Of a stretch of DNA of 64,000 nucleotides, positions 10,171 to 23,120 are shown piece after piece; position 1 is the first letter of the stretch, and each line of letters begins with the position of its first letter. The stretch is taken from positions 103,003,200 through 103,067,199 of the forward strand of contig NC_051854.1 in assembly GCF_905115235.1 (NCBI RefSeq). The letters are read 5' to 3'. Source of the stretch: Hermetia illucens (Eukaryota > Arthropoda > Insecta > Diptera > Stratiomyidae). The notes under the pieces are model-generated. The model did not search any database. It saw only the letters and a list, made by a program, of their open reading frames with translations, and had not been told where the DNA came from. A program made the position numbers and the translations under genes.

Positions 10171-12694
10171 TCTATACCTAATGCTGATCGCAAAGTAGTC
10201 AATCTTTTTTTTTAGCTGGAGGTGGCAAAGTGTGTCGGATTTTCACCCTCTAAACCCACCTCCACTGCAAAGCATTACTTTTGAGGAGGACAACACTTTA
10301 AGCCTTCCGCTCTTCGTTATGGTCACCAAAGTCGTGTTTCCCCGTCCCACATTCGAGCAAGGTGTTGCACGATTGCATTACTACCTTTAGGAAGTGTCTC
10401 CTAGATTGCATTCAGCTAGGCGTAGAAGGACTACTTTTCTTCTATATCAATCTTGCAGTCTGTTTCTTGACTGAAACCGACGCCTAGGTAATAAGGGCAT
10501 TAGTTCAACATGGGATTTACTCTGACTTTCGTTAGGCTTTCCGAATCACAATAGCATAACCTTAAAAATATCAAATCAAATCTTTATCTCTTGCGACCAC
10601 GCTTTTCGTTGTATTAACTATTCGCCATTATCTATACTTTGAATATTTTACGGCAATCATCTCCAAACTAAGCCTTTGTTATGTAAAAGTTGAAAATGTA
10701 ACCTCATTTATTATAATTAAATTCCAGATTGTATACGTAATAACTCGATAACACGATACGACGTTGATAACCAAATTCAGATGCGATTATTATTTTCCAT
10801 TTATCCCTACCAAATCGAATGATTGTACATGAGATTGATAAAGCTTTTCTAGAAATTTGACGAGAATGTAATACATACTTACATAAGTATTGTACTCGTA
10901 TATGCATTGCCCGAACTTTATTATGTTTAATGGAGTTTTCAGATTACATTCAGCACTAAAACCTTAAACATTCATACTCAAATATTAACTTAGTCATACT
11001 TTCGAAAACGAATAGAACTGGTTACTAAAAACTGGATGTTGTAGCCTAGTGGCTATTGTTGTGATTCATTAAGATATGAATGTATCTATGTATGTAAGTG
11101 CCATGATGCATGCTTATGTAGATATATAAGTAGCGTACATGAGGCTGAATGAATGACACTTTGTGTAAATGGTAAATTACTAATTGGTGTATCATCTAAA
11201 AACTATAGTCAAATGGGCGCTTGCAATTTGAGGTAGTTTAAGCAACCGAACAAAAGTAAGGTAGAGCAATATTCTACAACCTCTATCCTTGTGGAAAACA
11301 TGGCCCTAAGCTTAGTACATTTTTCGAAAAGGACTCATAGTGACGAAGCAAATAACCAAAGGTTTCAGAAAAATCGTTGGAAAAGCAGCCTTCTTTTTGT
11401 CATTACTGCAACCAATCTGATAGCTTTGTGAGCCATTGTTCATGTGCATAATCTTAATACTTGTGAATTGGAGAGTTCAATTACCAAGGGACAATTAAGA
11501 TAAATAAATGAAGATTGGCAAGCGGGACATGATGCTGGCTTTCTTTCGTCCAAATGTCCCTTGGCAAATAAGAATCGTAATTTTGGTCGTACATTCCCCG
11601 CTAGCGTCCCCAATTGAAATCGTATCAAAAACTGTTATCGTGGCGCACTATAAGTGTAAAGATTAAATAATATCTTGATAGCAACTGATAACGAACTGAT
11701 GCGGTGAAACTGTTTTTTACTTCAAATCGTACAAAATATGATAGTATAGGTGAGCGTAAGATTTAGAGACCTTGCCGAGAAAATTCTGAAGCTAAGTAAG
11801 GTGTGTACCCACACACGATACAACAGTAATTCGCATTGGGTTGTGTAAATTTACTAAACAAACGTTCAAGATATCGATGGCTTCTCTAAGTAGGCTGACT
11901 CAAATGGAATTACTTTATTACTCGTGAATAAGTATACGATATATCACACCAACACAGGAGCAAGCAATGAATGTGTAGGCTTTAAAGACTGACTGTTACT
12001 CCTACGAATATCTTCAGGAAAAGTCTTCGGCGCACACCCAAAGACATATATGTATGAGTACGTTGATAAGAGATACATATGGTGTATAATATTATAATGT
12101 GCGAATGTATAATTACCCGGCAATTGTTTAATCTGAAAAAGTCAATTGCCTTAATGAACTAATAAATTCTTGCCTCTGCATTTGATTTGAATAAACGGCG
12201 ACCGTAGTAATGCTCATTGACCCGATGGCGATTGAGGAGTAACCAGAGGATGGAACGAACTTTTACAATACTTCCTACGATTCATCGAGTTTTGTGGCTA
12301 ATTAAATAAATTACATGTACGAGAAGCACTCTGCACTACAGAACTCCGTTGCATAATAATGAGAATATGTGGTCAGTAAGTTAGTCATGAATTGTCACCA
12401 CACCCGAGCTTTGTGCATGTTAATTGGCAATTTTCTTAAAGGGGGTCAAAACGGGACAATCAGTTGGGGCGACGGTAATTGGATGAAACATTTCCCCATT
12501 AAACAATACTAACTCCAATTGGGTCAAGGTTATCAAACCTACCGTTCCAGTGGAATGACGTTCATGCTCATTTGCTTTTGTTACTAAAAAATTGCATTTC
12601 AAACTGCTTTGGGTTATCTTACGGAATACAATTGATTACCATTTAGCAATTTTATGTTTATTTCTCCATTCGAGATTATCAAAGAGTAAGTAGT
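10171..12694. other. anonymous AT-rich intergenic DNA
   Basis: No gene was recognised in about 2.5 kb. A GC-richer patch at 10210-10450 looks like transposon untranslated sequence but could not be assigned. Confidence 0.35.
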
Positions 12695-12706
12695 ATTTCA
12701 GTGTAT

Positions 12707-13367
12707 CATCATCATCAACGGCGCAACAGCCGGTATCCGGTCTAGGCCTGCCTTAATAAGGAACTCCAGACATCCCGGTTTTGCGCCGAGGTCCACCAAT
12801 TCGATATCCCTAAAAGCTGTCTGGCGTCCTGATCCACGCCATCGCTCCATCTTAGGCAGAGTCTACCTCGTCTTCTTTTTCTATCATAGATATTGCCCTT
12901 ATAGACTTTCCGGGTGGGATCATCCTCATCCATACGGATTAAGTGACCCGCCCACCGTAACCTATTGAGCCGGATTTTATCCACAACCGGACGGTCATGG
13001 TATCGCTTATAGATTTCGTCATTGTGTAGGCTACGGGATCGTCCATCCTTATGTAGGGGGCCAAAAATTCTTCGGATGATTCTTCTCTCGAACGCGGCCA
13101 AGAGTTCGCAATTTTTCTTGTTAAGAACCCAAGTTTCCGAGGAATACATGAGGACTGGCAAGATCATAGTCTTGTACAGTAAGAGCTTTGACCCTATGGT
13201 AAGACGTTTCGAGCGGAACAGTGTTTGTAAGCTGAAATAGGCTCTGTTGGCTGACAACAACCGTGCGCGGATTTCGTCATCGTAGCTGTTATCGGTTGTG
13301 ATTTTCGACCCTAGATAGGAGAAATTGTCAACGGTCTCAAAGTTGTATTCTCTTATCCTTATTCTTC
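12707..13367 (-). mobile_element. LINE family A, 3' end copy 2
   Basis: A 661-bp 5'-truncated insertion. Perfect 12-bp target-site duplications ATTTCAGTGTAT flank it at 12695-12706 and 13368-13379. The minus-strand frame 13260-12742 is open for 172 codons and covers the polyprotein C-terminus (LLYKTMILPVLMYSSETWVL, then the RRRGR motif). The tail is GATGATGATGATA on the minus strand. The intact frame and perfect duplication mark it as one of the younger copies. Confidence 0.92.
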
Positions 13368-13379
13368 ATTTCAGTGTAT

Positions 13380-14200
13380 AGTGTTGAAAAATCTGCAGCG
13401 TATGCAGGCTTATTGCGAATGGAGGGTCCTCTTCAGCGGATTTTTTTTCGGGAGGCCGGCATAGGCAGTAGAAGTAGGTAAGAAAATTTGATTAATTTGA
13501 AAAAAGAATGTTTTCCCACTTCACGACTCCGTTCTTAGTATAATTTACTTGCTCGGGAGGTAATTTACCGAAAAATCATCAGGAACCCGTCTCCTGGTTA
13601 ATTATCGGATATTCCTTTATATGATGGAGGACTCATTATTCATAGTCTAAAAAGCTTGAACAAACAATATTTAGTTGTTAGGAAGTAAGCTGTAAATGTA
13701 GCTTTATTACAGCAGTTACAGTAATTCAAAAAAATTCCACCGACTGTAATAATATCTTCGCAGTGAATACGAATTTTCTGACCCAAACTCTCTTCGAAAA
13801 CGAAGCGGACGTGATGGTCGAGTTTTGATGTAAAGTGACAGTTTTCACTTCGCTTCTTTATACTAGCTTCGGGAAGCAAGCGGAAGCTATTTGTAAGATT
13901 TATGATGTCTCCATCCTCAAGCCGTTCTTGTAGCTATTTCTTGATTCTGGACCATTATTGGTTGTTGTGAACCTTCACATGTTGTATTGTCTTAAATGAA
14001 GAAGCATTTCAGGTATGAAGGTTTGGCTTTTCGGCTGGGTTGTTTCTGAGGATAGTCACTAATTCAAATGACCTTCTCTGATCTCAAACCTGCACAATTC
14101 CACCGTCTAACTGATGTCAAAAGTAAAATCTGCTTCGGAAAGTGCTATTACCTTTCACTAAAATAGCTATATTCAGTGCTAAGGAATTTTATTTTTTTTG
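13380..14200. other. anonymous stretch
   Basis: Nothing recognised. Confidence 0.35.
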
Positions 14201-14420
14201 CAAGTGTGGGGAGCCCGACTCAGCTCAACGTAGATGTTATTCGCTGTATGTGTGGTGGCCCACATTTTCAACCTTCTCACCAAATTTCGTGTCATTAGGT
14301 ATCCCTGCCTCTGAAAAGTGGGTGTAGGTAGACGGACAGGCAATGAAATCATTTTAGTAATGTTTTGCTTTTTCAAACCTTGCTTCCTAGTACAAATCAA
14401 TGACTATTTTGAAAAATTCG
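14201..14420. repeat. dispersed repeat R, copy 1
   Basis: It contains the CACCAAATTTCGTGTCATTA motif, then a diverged (GACAGACAGACAG)-type run near 14325-14340. It shares this layout with the pieces at 29.7, 43.6 and 44.2 kb. It has no coding capacity, and its class is unknown. Confidence 0.45.
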
Positions 14421-15049
14421 TTAGGTTCCAAAATAGTGAACTTGTGGACCTTATTAGTCCATCCAACGCCAAATTTCGCTTTTGGTTTACCAAATAGAAA
14501 GGACACTAATAGCTCAACTTTTATCTTGACTGGCCTCCACATGTATTTGACCTCATCTTCCCAGTTTAGTCGCGGTCGAGGCGGTGAGTTTTGTTTTCAT
14601 TCCCATTTTAGCTCCGCGTCCGTTTAGGTTGGTGGTACGCTTCTAACACATTTTGTATAAGCTAAGTAGTACAAGTTTTGTACATAACATGAGGGAGGCT
14701 GAAGTGTGCAAAATGACTAGGCCCAACTAACACAGAAGCATATAAATGGGAGTTCAACTTATGTGCTAGCGGACCTAAACGGTAAAATTAATTACAAAGA
14801 TCGCCTCGAAATCGATGATTTAGTGCCGAGCGTTGATGAATGATCCTAGGCTGAATTATATGGAACCCTACGAGTATACCCGGGAGAACACAGTAAGGGT
14901 CAATTAATTAAAGTCACCTATGCTCGTGACCGAGTTGGTGCGATCCATCCTGTCCATAGGACTGTTAATTGAGTGAGAACGTTGGTCCGCGTCTACGATC
15001 AGAGAAGCGTGGGTGTGTGTGTGTTTGAGGTGGGGGATAAGCAAAGTCT
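14421..15049. other. anonymous stretch
   Basis: Nothing recognised except a short GT run near 15015. Confidence 0.35.
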
Positions 15050-16075
15050 CTGAGCACTGAGATCCTAGTGGTCCATTGAACTCGATTCGGAATATCCCCG
15101 GATGTATCGGAGTATTTCCGTTAGGAGATGTGCTGCTACTCGCTGCAGTTGTAGCACATAAGCACCAAAAATCTGATGACTTATGCGTTCATAGGCGGGA
15201 CAATCATATAGAAAATGTTCCATGGATTCCGTTTCCTCATTACAAGATGCACACGTATCAACTTGGAGAATTCTAATTCTGAACATATGTCCTGCTAGTG
15301 AATTATGGCCTGTCACAATGTCCACAATACTTCTGCAAGTCTTCCTGTTTTTCAACAGGAAAAACTTTGCCGTCTGTTAGTTTGAATCTGAAGGAGAAGT
15401 TTGGTATATTTACCAGCATTAAGGCTCAGCCACCAGTCATTATGGAAAGATTGTTCCCAGGTTTTGATAGCAGCATCAGTGAATGCCAATGACACTCTCT
15501 TTTGTTAAAGCATCCGAGATTTCATTTCCCTCTACCCTACACTGATCGGGTACCCAGAGTAGTTTCACGATATCGAATCTTGAAACAGAGTTCAATCGAT
15601 TTCTGCATTCCTGAATGATTTTTGAAGTGATCAGAGGGCTGCTCAACGCTCTCAATGCAGCTTAACTATTGCTACAGATTGCAATGCGCTTGCCCATCAA
15701 CTGCTCATAAATCATCCAGGTTGCCGCCCTTAAGGACACATACACTACACCCTGAAGACCGTTGTATATTTATCCCAAGGGGAACAGGGTGAGTCTGATA
15801 TATTGCATGAGTGCGCTAAAAGAATGCGTACATTATTCGTCGTCATAGGGGTGATCCTTACAGATCTTCTCGCGGCAAGTTTCATGGGTATAGCGATTTC
15901 TAGTTTCCATGTTAAGGATCCGGCGTTTTTCCTTAGTAAACATTTCTTCAGATGAAGAACTTAATTCTCTGGGAGGCTTAAAAACAAGTCTTCCACGTCG
16001 AATGGCACTAGTAGTTCATCCGGTGATGTAAACTTCACATTCTTTAGTTTCCGGATGAGATCCTCTCTATTTCCC
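15050..16075 (-). mobile_element. RNase H-bearing LINE (R1/I group), 3' part
   Basis: On the minus strand an RNase H C-terminal remnant (WVPDQCRVEGNEISDALTKE, near 15505-15565) is followed by a zinc-finger-like tail: the ring CASCNEETESMEHFLYDC with C-x2-C-x8-H-x4-C spacing, in an open frame 15355-15065. This order, RNase H then CCHC, is typical of R1, LOA and I-type elements. Frames are broken upstream. A second copy of the same segment lies at about 29300-29560. Confidence 0.75.
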
Positions 16076-17626
16076 ATAGATTTTTCATTTATTTCTTCTT
16101 AAGAGTATAGTTTCATTGGGGTGTTAGTTATACACTAGCCAACGAACTGAGAAGAAAATGGAAATAGGTCGTAGGTCGTGTTGCGTTGTACTGTATATCA
16201 GAACCTCCACTTTTCTAAAGCGTTCATGATAAAATTACAAGGCTTCCAGCTAAGATTGTAAACTTTATCGAAATTATCAGTTAAGTCACCATTAATTTGG
16301 GCTGCCTATGCTCTTATGCCACTATGGATCGTAAATGACTTTCTCTGTCAAGTCACTATAATATTATAATAAATAAAATAATTACAATTATAATTGATTT
16401 GCCGTCTATTGGATAGAATATTAATTAGGATCCACATATGCAAAACTGTAGAGCTGAAGAATGCAGATCAATGGCAGGCATCCCTACGAAGTGTGCACCG
16501 GTATGAAATATGCGGAGTCTGGGCGTTTTGGATTTGCTTATTGTGCACTTATAGTTATTTGTTGTCTTTTACAGAGAAAGAAATTTCTCCGCCAGACTTT
16601 GCCACTTGCACCTATGCAAACTTATACATACAAAGTCAATAATTTTTTTTGTGGGAGCACATTTGATACAAGTACACTGAGTAATATGCCATTACTCATG
16701 CTCAAGTCATATATTTTACTTTGCTTCGTCCATTGAAAGTGATACATTTCCAAGGCGTTTTCTATTCTTATATTAAAATATTTTCTTAAATGCCCATCGA
16801 TTCTTCAACCAGTATTCTGCATTGTCCCTACTTGCATTGAACAACTTATATAAACTCCACATTGATCAATTGTGGTGATAAATATATTGCTTGCCATAAT
16901 AATATAATAATAAATAAACCATTAACTGTTTTTATAGCTGTTTCATAAGATGGAATACATTGGAAATAATTGTTACTGAGCTAGCGACAATGTTGTGCGA
17001 TAGCTTGGAAGGTAAATTTCAATCAGATGATAATGTCAATTATACATATGTACGAGTATAGTATGTATTCGCGTTAGCTTATTCTGTAATTCGTATGTAG
17101 CTCTCAACAAGCATTCGGTGCAGGGAGTAAAAGGAGGAAAGTAAAAGTGTCAGCACAAAGCTATCAACTCATGTTGAATTCACTTTTGTGCACGAGAACT
17201 TCGTCACTGTTGAGAAATACATAAGTAAAAGAGTTAAAGAAATTTGGAGCAGAAGGTAGCTGTTCACACACATATCTGATAAATGTGGCTAGCTCCCCTG
17301 AAAATCTCGTCTTAACGGTAAATATACACTCTGCCTGTCCATCACCGTCACTCACTCATATGTACATATGTGTGTATGGCCATATGCAATGAAAGAAAGA
17401 ACAAGCGATTAGTACATTTTATATGTTATAATCGTAAATGAATGGACGGATGGTTGGGTGAATCATTCAAATATAATGCCACCAGGCGACTTTTTTTGTT
17501 GTGGAATTTCAGTAATTAATCATGCCTAAAGTATGATAGGCTACCATTTTGGGTTAAAAGGTTCGAGTTTCTGTTTTGCTTTATTTTCTTCAGAGTGAAA
17601 TTATGCGGTGTTTCCAACGATTAATT
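16076..17626. other. anonymous AT-rich intergenic DNA
   Basis: Several short open frames but no recognised gene. Confidence 0.35.
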
Positions 17627-17818
17627 AATTGAAATAATAAAAACTTGTTGTTTCTTATTCGTTGGTGTGGGTATTTATTCTTGCAAATACCGATATTTCG
17701 GGAACCACTTGTTCCCTTCATCAGTGCAAACAAGTTTCTTCTTCTTCTTCTTCTTCTATTGCAAGAATAAATACCCACACCAACGAATAAGAAACAACAA
17801 GTTTTTATTATTTCAATT
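17627..17818 (-). mobile_element. Penelope-like element terminus: perfect 60-bp inverted repeat
   Basis: Two arms, 17627-17686 and 17759-17818, are exact reverse complements over 60 bases and enclose a 72-base spacer. The spacer carries a hammerhead-type ribozyme motif on the minus strand and a (CTT)n run on the plus strand. Hammerhead ribozymes in terminal repeats are a known hallmark of Penelope-like retroelements, so this is read as the end of such an element with a partial inverted copy. No reverse transcriptase or GIY-YIG gene lies nearby. Confidence 0.65.
17680..17731 (-). ncRNA. hammerhead-type self-cleaving ribozyme motif
   Basis: Minus strand. The core CTGATGA is at 17724-17718. Stem II pairs GGGAAC (17716-17711) with GTTCCC (17705-17700). 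The core GAAA is at 17699-17696. Stem III is ATA with TAT closed by a TCGG tetraloop, and stem I pairs TTGCA (17729-17725) with TGCAA (17685-17681). The predicted cut falls after 17686. One extra A sits between the core and stem II, a departure from the textbook consensus that may lower or abolish activity. Confidence 0.6.
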
Positions 17819-19199
17819 TATTTTCTTGTTTTCAGAGACGGCAAGAATACTGAAGATTTGATCTTGAAAGGAGTTTTTTTTACATGTTCCTGAAATTTTG
17901 GAAGATTACCTATCGCAATTGTACAGATTTGGGATAGTAGACTCTTAGTAAAAATAAATCACCAGGTTACATAACAAATTTGAAGCCGCAACCAATGTTA
18001 GTTGAGGTAAAGTTAATAATCGGTGGGAGGGGGCGAATATTTAATATTTTCTAACAATATTATATTGCAGCTTCTAATTTCTGCTTCTCTGCTCAAAGTA
18101 GTAGGTAAACTCGTAACAACTTCTAACTTGTCTTTCTTTTTTTACAAATATCGTTGGTTGAAAGTCGAAAGGGATCAAATCTATTTTTTATGAAAACAGA
18201 CTTGCTTCTGTTTGTAATTTTTCATTTAAATATTTAAGTAAGGAATGAATCCACTTCCCTTTGGAGTTACGGATCAACCGAAAAATTTCCCATTTTAGAT
18301 TTCGTCAGTAGTAAGCAAATTTTAATGAAAATAAACGCAGCTTTAGATATCATCCTTACAATGAACCGTGTATCTTTGTTCTATTAGAATTCTATTCTAT
18401 CTATTACAATTAATGTTGATAGTGCGATTGCCGGGGTCATCAGCCTTCTCTTAGTTTCATGACCTTCGCTTGGATCAATGTTTGGGTTTAAACCTAGCGT
18501 CAATTATCGCGACGATTATTAAAATAGCAACATAGTATCATTAGTAATCGAGTAGGACATACAGTTCAGGCGTTGGTTGACTTGATTGAGCCTCAGCCCC
18601 TCGGCTTCGTTCCCCCAGATTCGAATTTTTTCATGAATATTTGTGAACGTCCTTGTGCTGACCTTATTACTTCAATAGCATTAAGTATGATGACAAGGAA
18701 ACTAAAGCACAGTCTCATTGAAAACTGGGGCTGTAAACAATGTCTCTTGTCATCAAGCGAAAGAAAATAATGTGATTGTTCTACATTTCACAGACAAGAA
18801 ACAATTCGGGAAACCGGAAGCTAGACGCTTCAGGTATGAAAGGTTTTATTTGCGTCTGATGTAAGTATATCTATTTGTAAGTAGTCCGTAATGTATACGT
18901 ATATTTATCATAGCAAACTTTTCACTTTAATGTGATATTTAGTATTTTGGGTTGAACTGAATTTACATGGAAAAGCCAACTTTGAGTTACTGTAACTTTA
19001 GTAGTAATAGTGTGATTTTGATTAAATTTGGGGATATCATGCTTCATACTATAGTCTATATTACTGTAACTCTAAGTTAAATTTAGAGGGGGAAGCTTCT
19101 AATCGATTTCCCCAAAAACAGTAATCTGCGATTTTTAACTTAATTTGAGTAGATATAGATATGTAGAGTATTTTGAGGGCTGGACACGTATAGTAGCAG
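17819..19199. other. anonymous AT-rich intergenic DNA
   Basis: Nothing recognised. Confidence 0.35.
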
Positions 19200-19400
19200 C
19201 TTCACGATTTTTTTTTCGGATTTTATCGTTGGATAGTTTCTAAGAATGGATCCGTTAAAGAAATCATCACTTTCGACCCCCCGTACTCCTCGCCTTTCCA
19301 ACAAATGTCAAAACTGGCTCCAAAAAGTACTAACCAAGACTTTTGATTTGATACCGGATATAATTATAAGATGTCTGAGGGGAATTACTTGTACAGCATT
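19200..19400 (+). repeat. dispersed repeat R, copy 2
   Basis: It contains GGATAGTTTCTAAGAATGG, then CAAAAAGTACTAACCAAGAC followed by TTTGATTTGATACC. The same ordered motifs occur at 43.6 and 44.2 kb and inverted at 29.9 and 52.3 kb. Confidence 0.5.
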
Positions 19401-21390
19401 GTGAACAATTTATTAATTGATGTAGCCAGGTATAGTAGGACACTTTTATATGCAGATGAGTATTACACACAGTAACTAAACTTACAAAAAGGACTGATAT
19501 ATGATTTAATTTAAATAAGATTGGGGGTCTCTCAATTTGCCCTGCTTAGTTGAAATATAAATCTTAAAACTAAAGTCGAACTCCAATCAATACATACATT
19601 ATATTTTGCACCTTTCTATCTATCCTCTTAGTCGTTGATTGCGTCCAGAATGTAATGAATTCTCATGAGGTTGTGGAGCACATTTCAAAATGTGCACAGT
19701 AATTGACTAAATGGTTCTCAACCAACTGTTCAAAACATGTTGCAGCAGAATATCTTGCAGTTTAAGTCCAGTATTAAAATATTCTCTGAACCTTCTAAAG
19801 ATGCAAAACAACAATTTTTCCCAATTATACTAACATAGACGATGAAAAACACGTTTCTGTTATGGATGCACTCGTTCACTAATGCAGTGTAAGTTATCGC
19901 ATATGAATACAAAAACGATAAACCACTTCCTTTTTGACTTGTTGTGTGTCAGATACACTTGACTATGGATAGTGCTCTATGGCGAACAGTGAGCGCGATC
20001 CTCAGTAAATGCCCATGAAGCAGCATACACGGCACAAAAACGTTCAGATTTTGGATCTGATTTTTCCGACAGAGTAAATGGGTTTAGATTAGACAGAATA
20101 CAGTAGCTGCACTTCTCGAATTGTAAATGTTTGCAAGCGAAACTCCGATCACTAGGCGTCGTGTTGATACTATCACTAACGTGTGAGCATTAGTTACTAC
20201 CGAAAGAAGATTGCGGATACGAGTTCTTTGCGACACGACAAAAAACACGATTCACTGAACGCATGCGTAAGCACCTTGACTTTGGGCGTCTGCACTGAAT
20301 AAATAAGTAATATCATCGACTGGTTTTTCTCCAAATAATCTCCATTCCACGAATGGATCATAAAAATAGCTTTGGGGTCTGGTACTCGATATGAACTCAA
20401 TTACTAGCAAATAGCCCTGTGACTACTTGAAGGTATGACGTCGGCGTCTTAAGATAACTCCCAAGATCGCGATCGCGTATCTATGAACTGTAAGATCCGA
20501 ACACAATGAAGTCTGCAATTCGACTGGTTTCTCTCCAATTTTGAGTATTTGATCTCGGAAAGCCTGACAGAGCCAGTCCCTGGCACGAACTTGGTTGCTG
20601 GTCTCCAGACTGCCAGCGAATCTAGATAGTAGATATTAAATGAGTACAAGTCAGTATATTACTGTATTATACAAGCTTAGCGTGACGAAGTGACGATAAC
20701 GAACATTGGCTATGCGACTGTTGTTTATCTACAAGTGACAAGCCCAATTCACACATCATTCCCTGCGCACACGACACTGCGGAAAGTTTACTGAAATCGC
20801 AACAGTAACACGTTCAGCCGACGATAAAACACACACTGCAGCTACCACACATTTGGAAATTGTATCTTAGAGACAAGTGACATTTTTGGAGGTCGGTCTC
20901 TTATCTATTCCAACATTTGAGATATTGCACAATTATTTATGTTAGTTTTCTTCTGGTTTCCGGTTAATTTGGTCTAAAAATATGCTGCCTGTAAAGTTAT
21001 GACAATGAAAAGTAATTTATAAATTGCTTACAAAAACTACAGAGTGATTGTTGATTTTTTTTATTGATGGCGTTACACTTAACAATATGGTCCTAGTTGT
21101 TGGGAATCAGCTTGCGGGTCTAATGACGCTTTGTCGCTAGTTTCCATTCTTGTTATCATCTATTCAGAGATTTCTCCTTTCGGTGTACTGCACATGTCGA
21201 TCAGCGCAAGATGCCCAGACTAGCGCTGCGTAAAATAATGGCTACCTACTTTGATGCGAACAAATGAGTCCTTACGATACCTTCGTTTTATCTTGTAGTA
21301 GAGCCAGTCCAACATTCTTAATCCACTCCTTTATAGTAGAGATTGTTTCATACTTAACAACTTAACATCTGCCAAATTTTTTTTGCAATC
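19401..21390. other. anonymous stretch
   Basis: No gene recognised. Part of 20400-20880 is richer in CG dinucleotides and could be a 5' flank, without further support. Confidence 0.3.
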
Positions 21391-21394
21391 ATTT

Positions 21395-22327
21395 TCTCTC
21401 TGCGGCAAGCAATGGAAAAACTGTTGGAATATGGCCATCAGTTGCACAATCTCTTAATCGACTTTAAAGCCGCCTATGATATCATAGCCAGGGTAAAACT
21501 GTACATGGCCATGGGAGAATTCGGTATCCTGACGAAATTCATAAGACTGACTATGCTGACCCTGACCAATGTGCGAGGCCAGATAAAAGCAGCAGGATCA
21601 CTCTCAAGACCATTCGACATCAACAACGGTCTACGAGAAGGGGATGCCCTATCATGCGTCCTCTTTACCCTGGCCCTCGAGTAAGTTCACCCAGTTACTG
21701 GCCTATACTGACGATATCGACATAATGGGAAGAATGACCCGAGACATACAAACTGCCTTCGTCCAGATCGAGCAGGCGGCGCGAGATCTTGGGCTGTACA
21801 TCAATGAAGGCAAAACAAAGTATATGGTGGCAACGTCAGCACCAAAAACCAACCAACCAACAACATCAAACCGCACTGGTCAAACGGGAAGAATAAAGAT
21901 AGGAGACTATAGTTTTGAGACCGTTGATAATTTCTCCTACCTAGGGTCGAAAATCACAACCGATAGCTACCGACAGCTACGACGATGAAATCCGTGTATG
22001 GTGGTTGGCAGCCAACAGAACCTATTTCAGCTTATAAAAACTATTTCGCTCGAAACGTCTCACCATAGGGTCAAAGCTCTTATTGTACAATACAATGATC
22101 TTGCCAGTCCTCATGTAATCCTCGGAGACTTAGGTTCTTAGCAAGAAAAATTGCGAACTCTTGGCCGCGTTCGAGAGAAGAATCTTCCTACATAACGAAG
22201 AAATCTATGAGCGATACCATTATCGTCAAGTTGTGGATAAAATCCGGCTCAATAGGTCACGTTGGGCGGGTTACTTAATCCGTATGAATGAGGATGATAC
22301 AGCCGGAAAAGTTTGTAAGGGCACCTA
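21395..22327 (+). mobile_element. LINE family A, copy 3 (reverse transcriptase part)
   Basis: It begins within the RT domain (LIDFKAAYDIIARVKLY, motif A) and continues through the GDALSCVLF box. The YTDDIDIMG catalytic region is joined by a short deletion near 21680, and a C-terminal part with several frameshifts follows. It stops abruptly at 22327, where Tc1 sequence begins, and has no GAT tail. Confidence 0.85.
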
Positions 22328-23120
22328 AATTGAGTGAACGTGATCAGCTTCATATTTTCAAAATAGTCCAACAAAATCCTAGACAAAGGCTTTAGAATTT
22401 GTTAAAGATATCAAGGATCGTTTTCGGAGGACTATTTGCAGCGATACTGTCTACAAAATTTTAAGGAAAGGCGGTTATCGTTACCAAGTCGCACGGTGAA
22501 AGCCCTTTTATATTATATGTTAACAGAAAAAGACGAATTGACTTTGCTAAGGAGCATATTAAGAAGCTGGAAAAACGTATTTTTTTTCGGACAAGAGTAA
22601 ATTTTTATTTTCATTTTATTTATTTTTAGGATCAAGGGATGAAAGCTCGTTTGGAAAAAAAGAGGTGCAGCATTAAATAAAGAAAATCTCGTAACCACTG
22701 CCAAACACGGCGGAGGTGTGAGGGTGTATGGCCAGTAGTTTTGTAGTTAATATAATTTTATCGGGTCAACAATAGACACAAAAATATGTTCGCATCTACT
22801 TAAAGCCAATTTAAATCAAAGCGCTGCAGAACTAGATTTGGAAAATGGGTTTACATTCCAGCAGAACAACGACCCAAGACACACTGTGGAAATTGTTAAA
22901 CTTTGTCTGTTATATAATGTTCCGCGTCAGCTTCATATATCCCTACAATCTTCAGATCTCAATCCTATTGAGTATCTTTGGGAGTAATGAGAGGCTAGGA
23001 TTCAATACGAGAATATTTCATCCAAAGAAATGCTTAAGGACATAATTAATCAAGAATGAAGCAATATAACTTCCTACCGCTTAGCAAAAGTTATCAAATG
23101 CAACGGATATCCATGTGTGA
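22328..23120 (+). pseudogene. decayed Tc1-like transposase
   Basis: Fragments in correct order: LSERDQLHIFKIVQQNPRQ, then the CSDTVYKILRKGGYRYQVA region, RKRRIDFAKEHIKK, a FSDKSKF remnant of the first catalytic Asp, LVTTAKHGGGGV, QQNNDPRHTVEIVK (second Asp box) and SSDLNPIEYLWE (the Glu box), ending near SNITSYRLAKVIKCNGYPC. The DD34E layout is that of Tc1. Stops and frameshifts are many. The N-terminal DNA-binding region is missing because the sequence abuts LINE A, and terminal repeats were not found. Confidence 0.85.
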
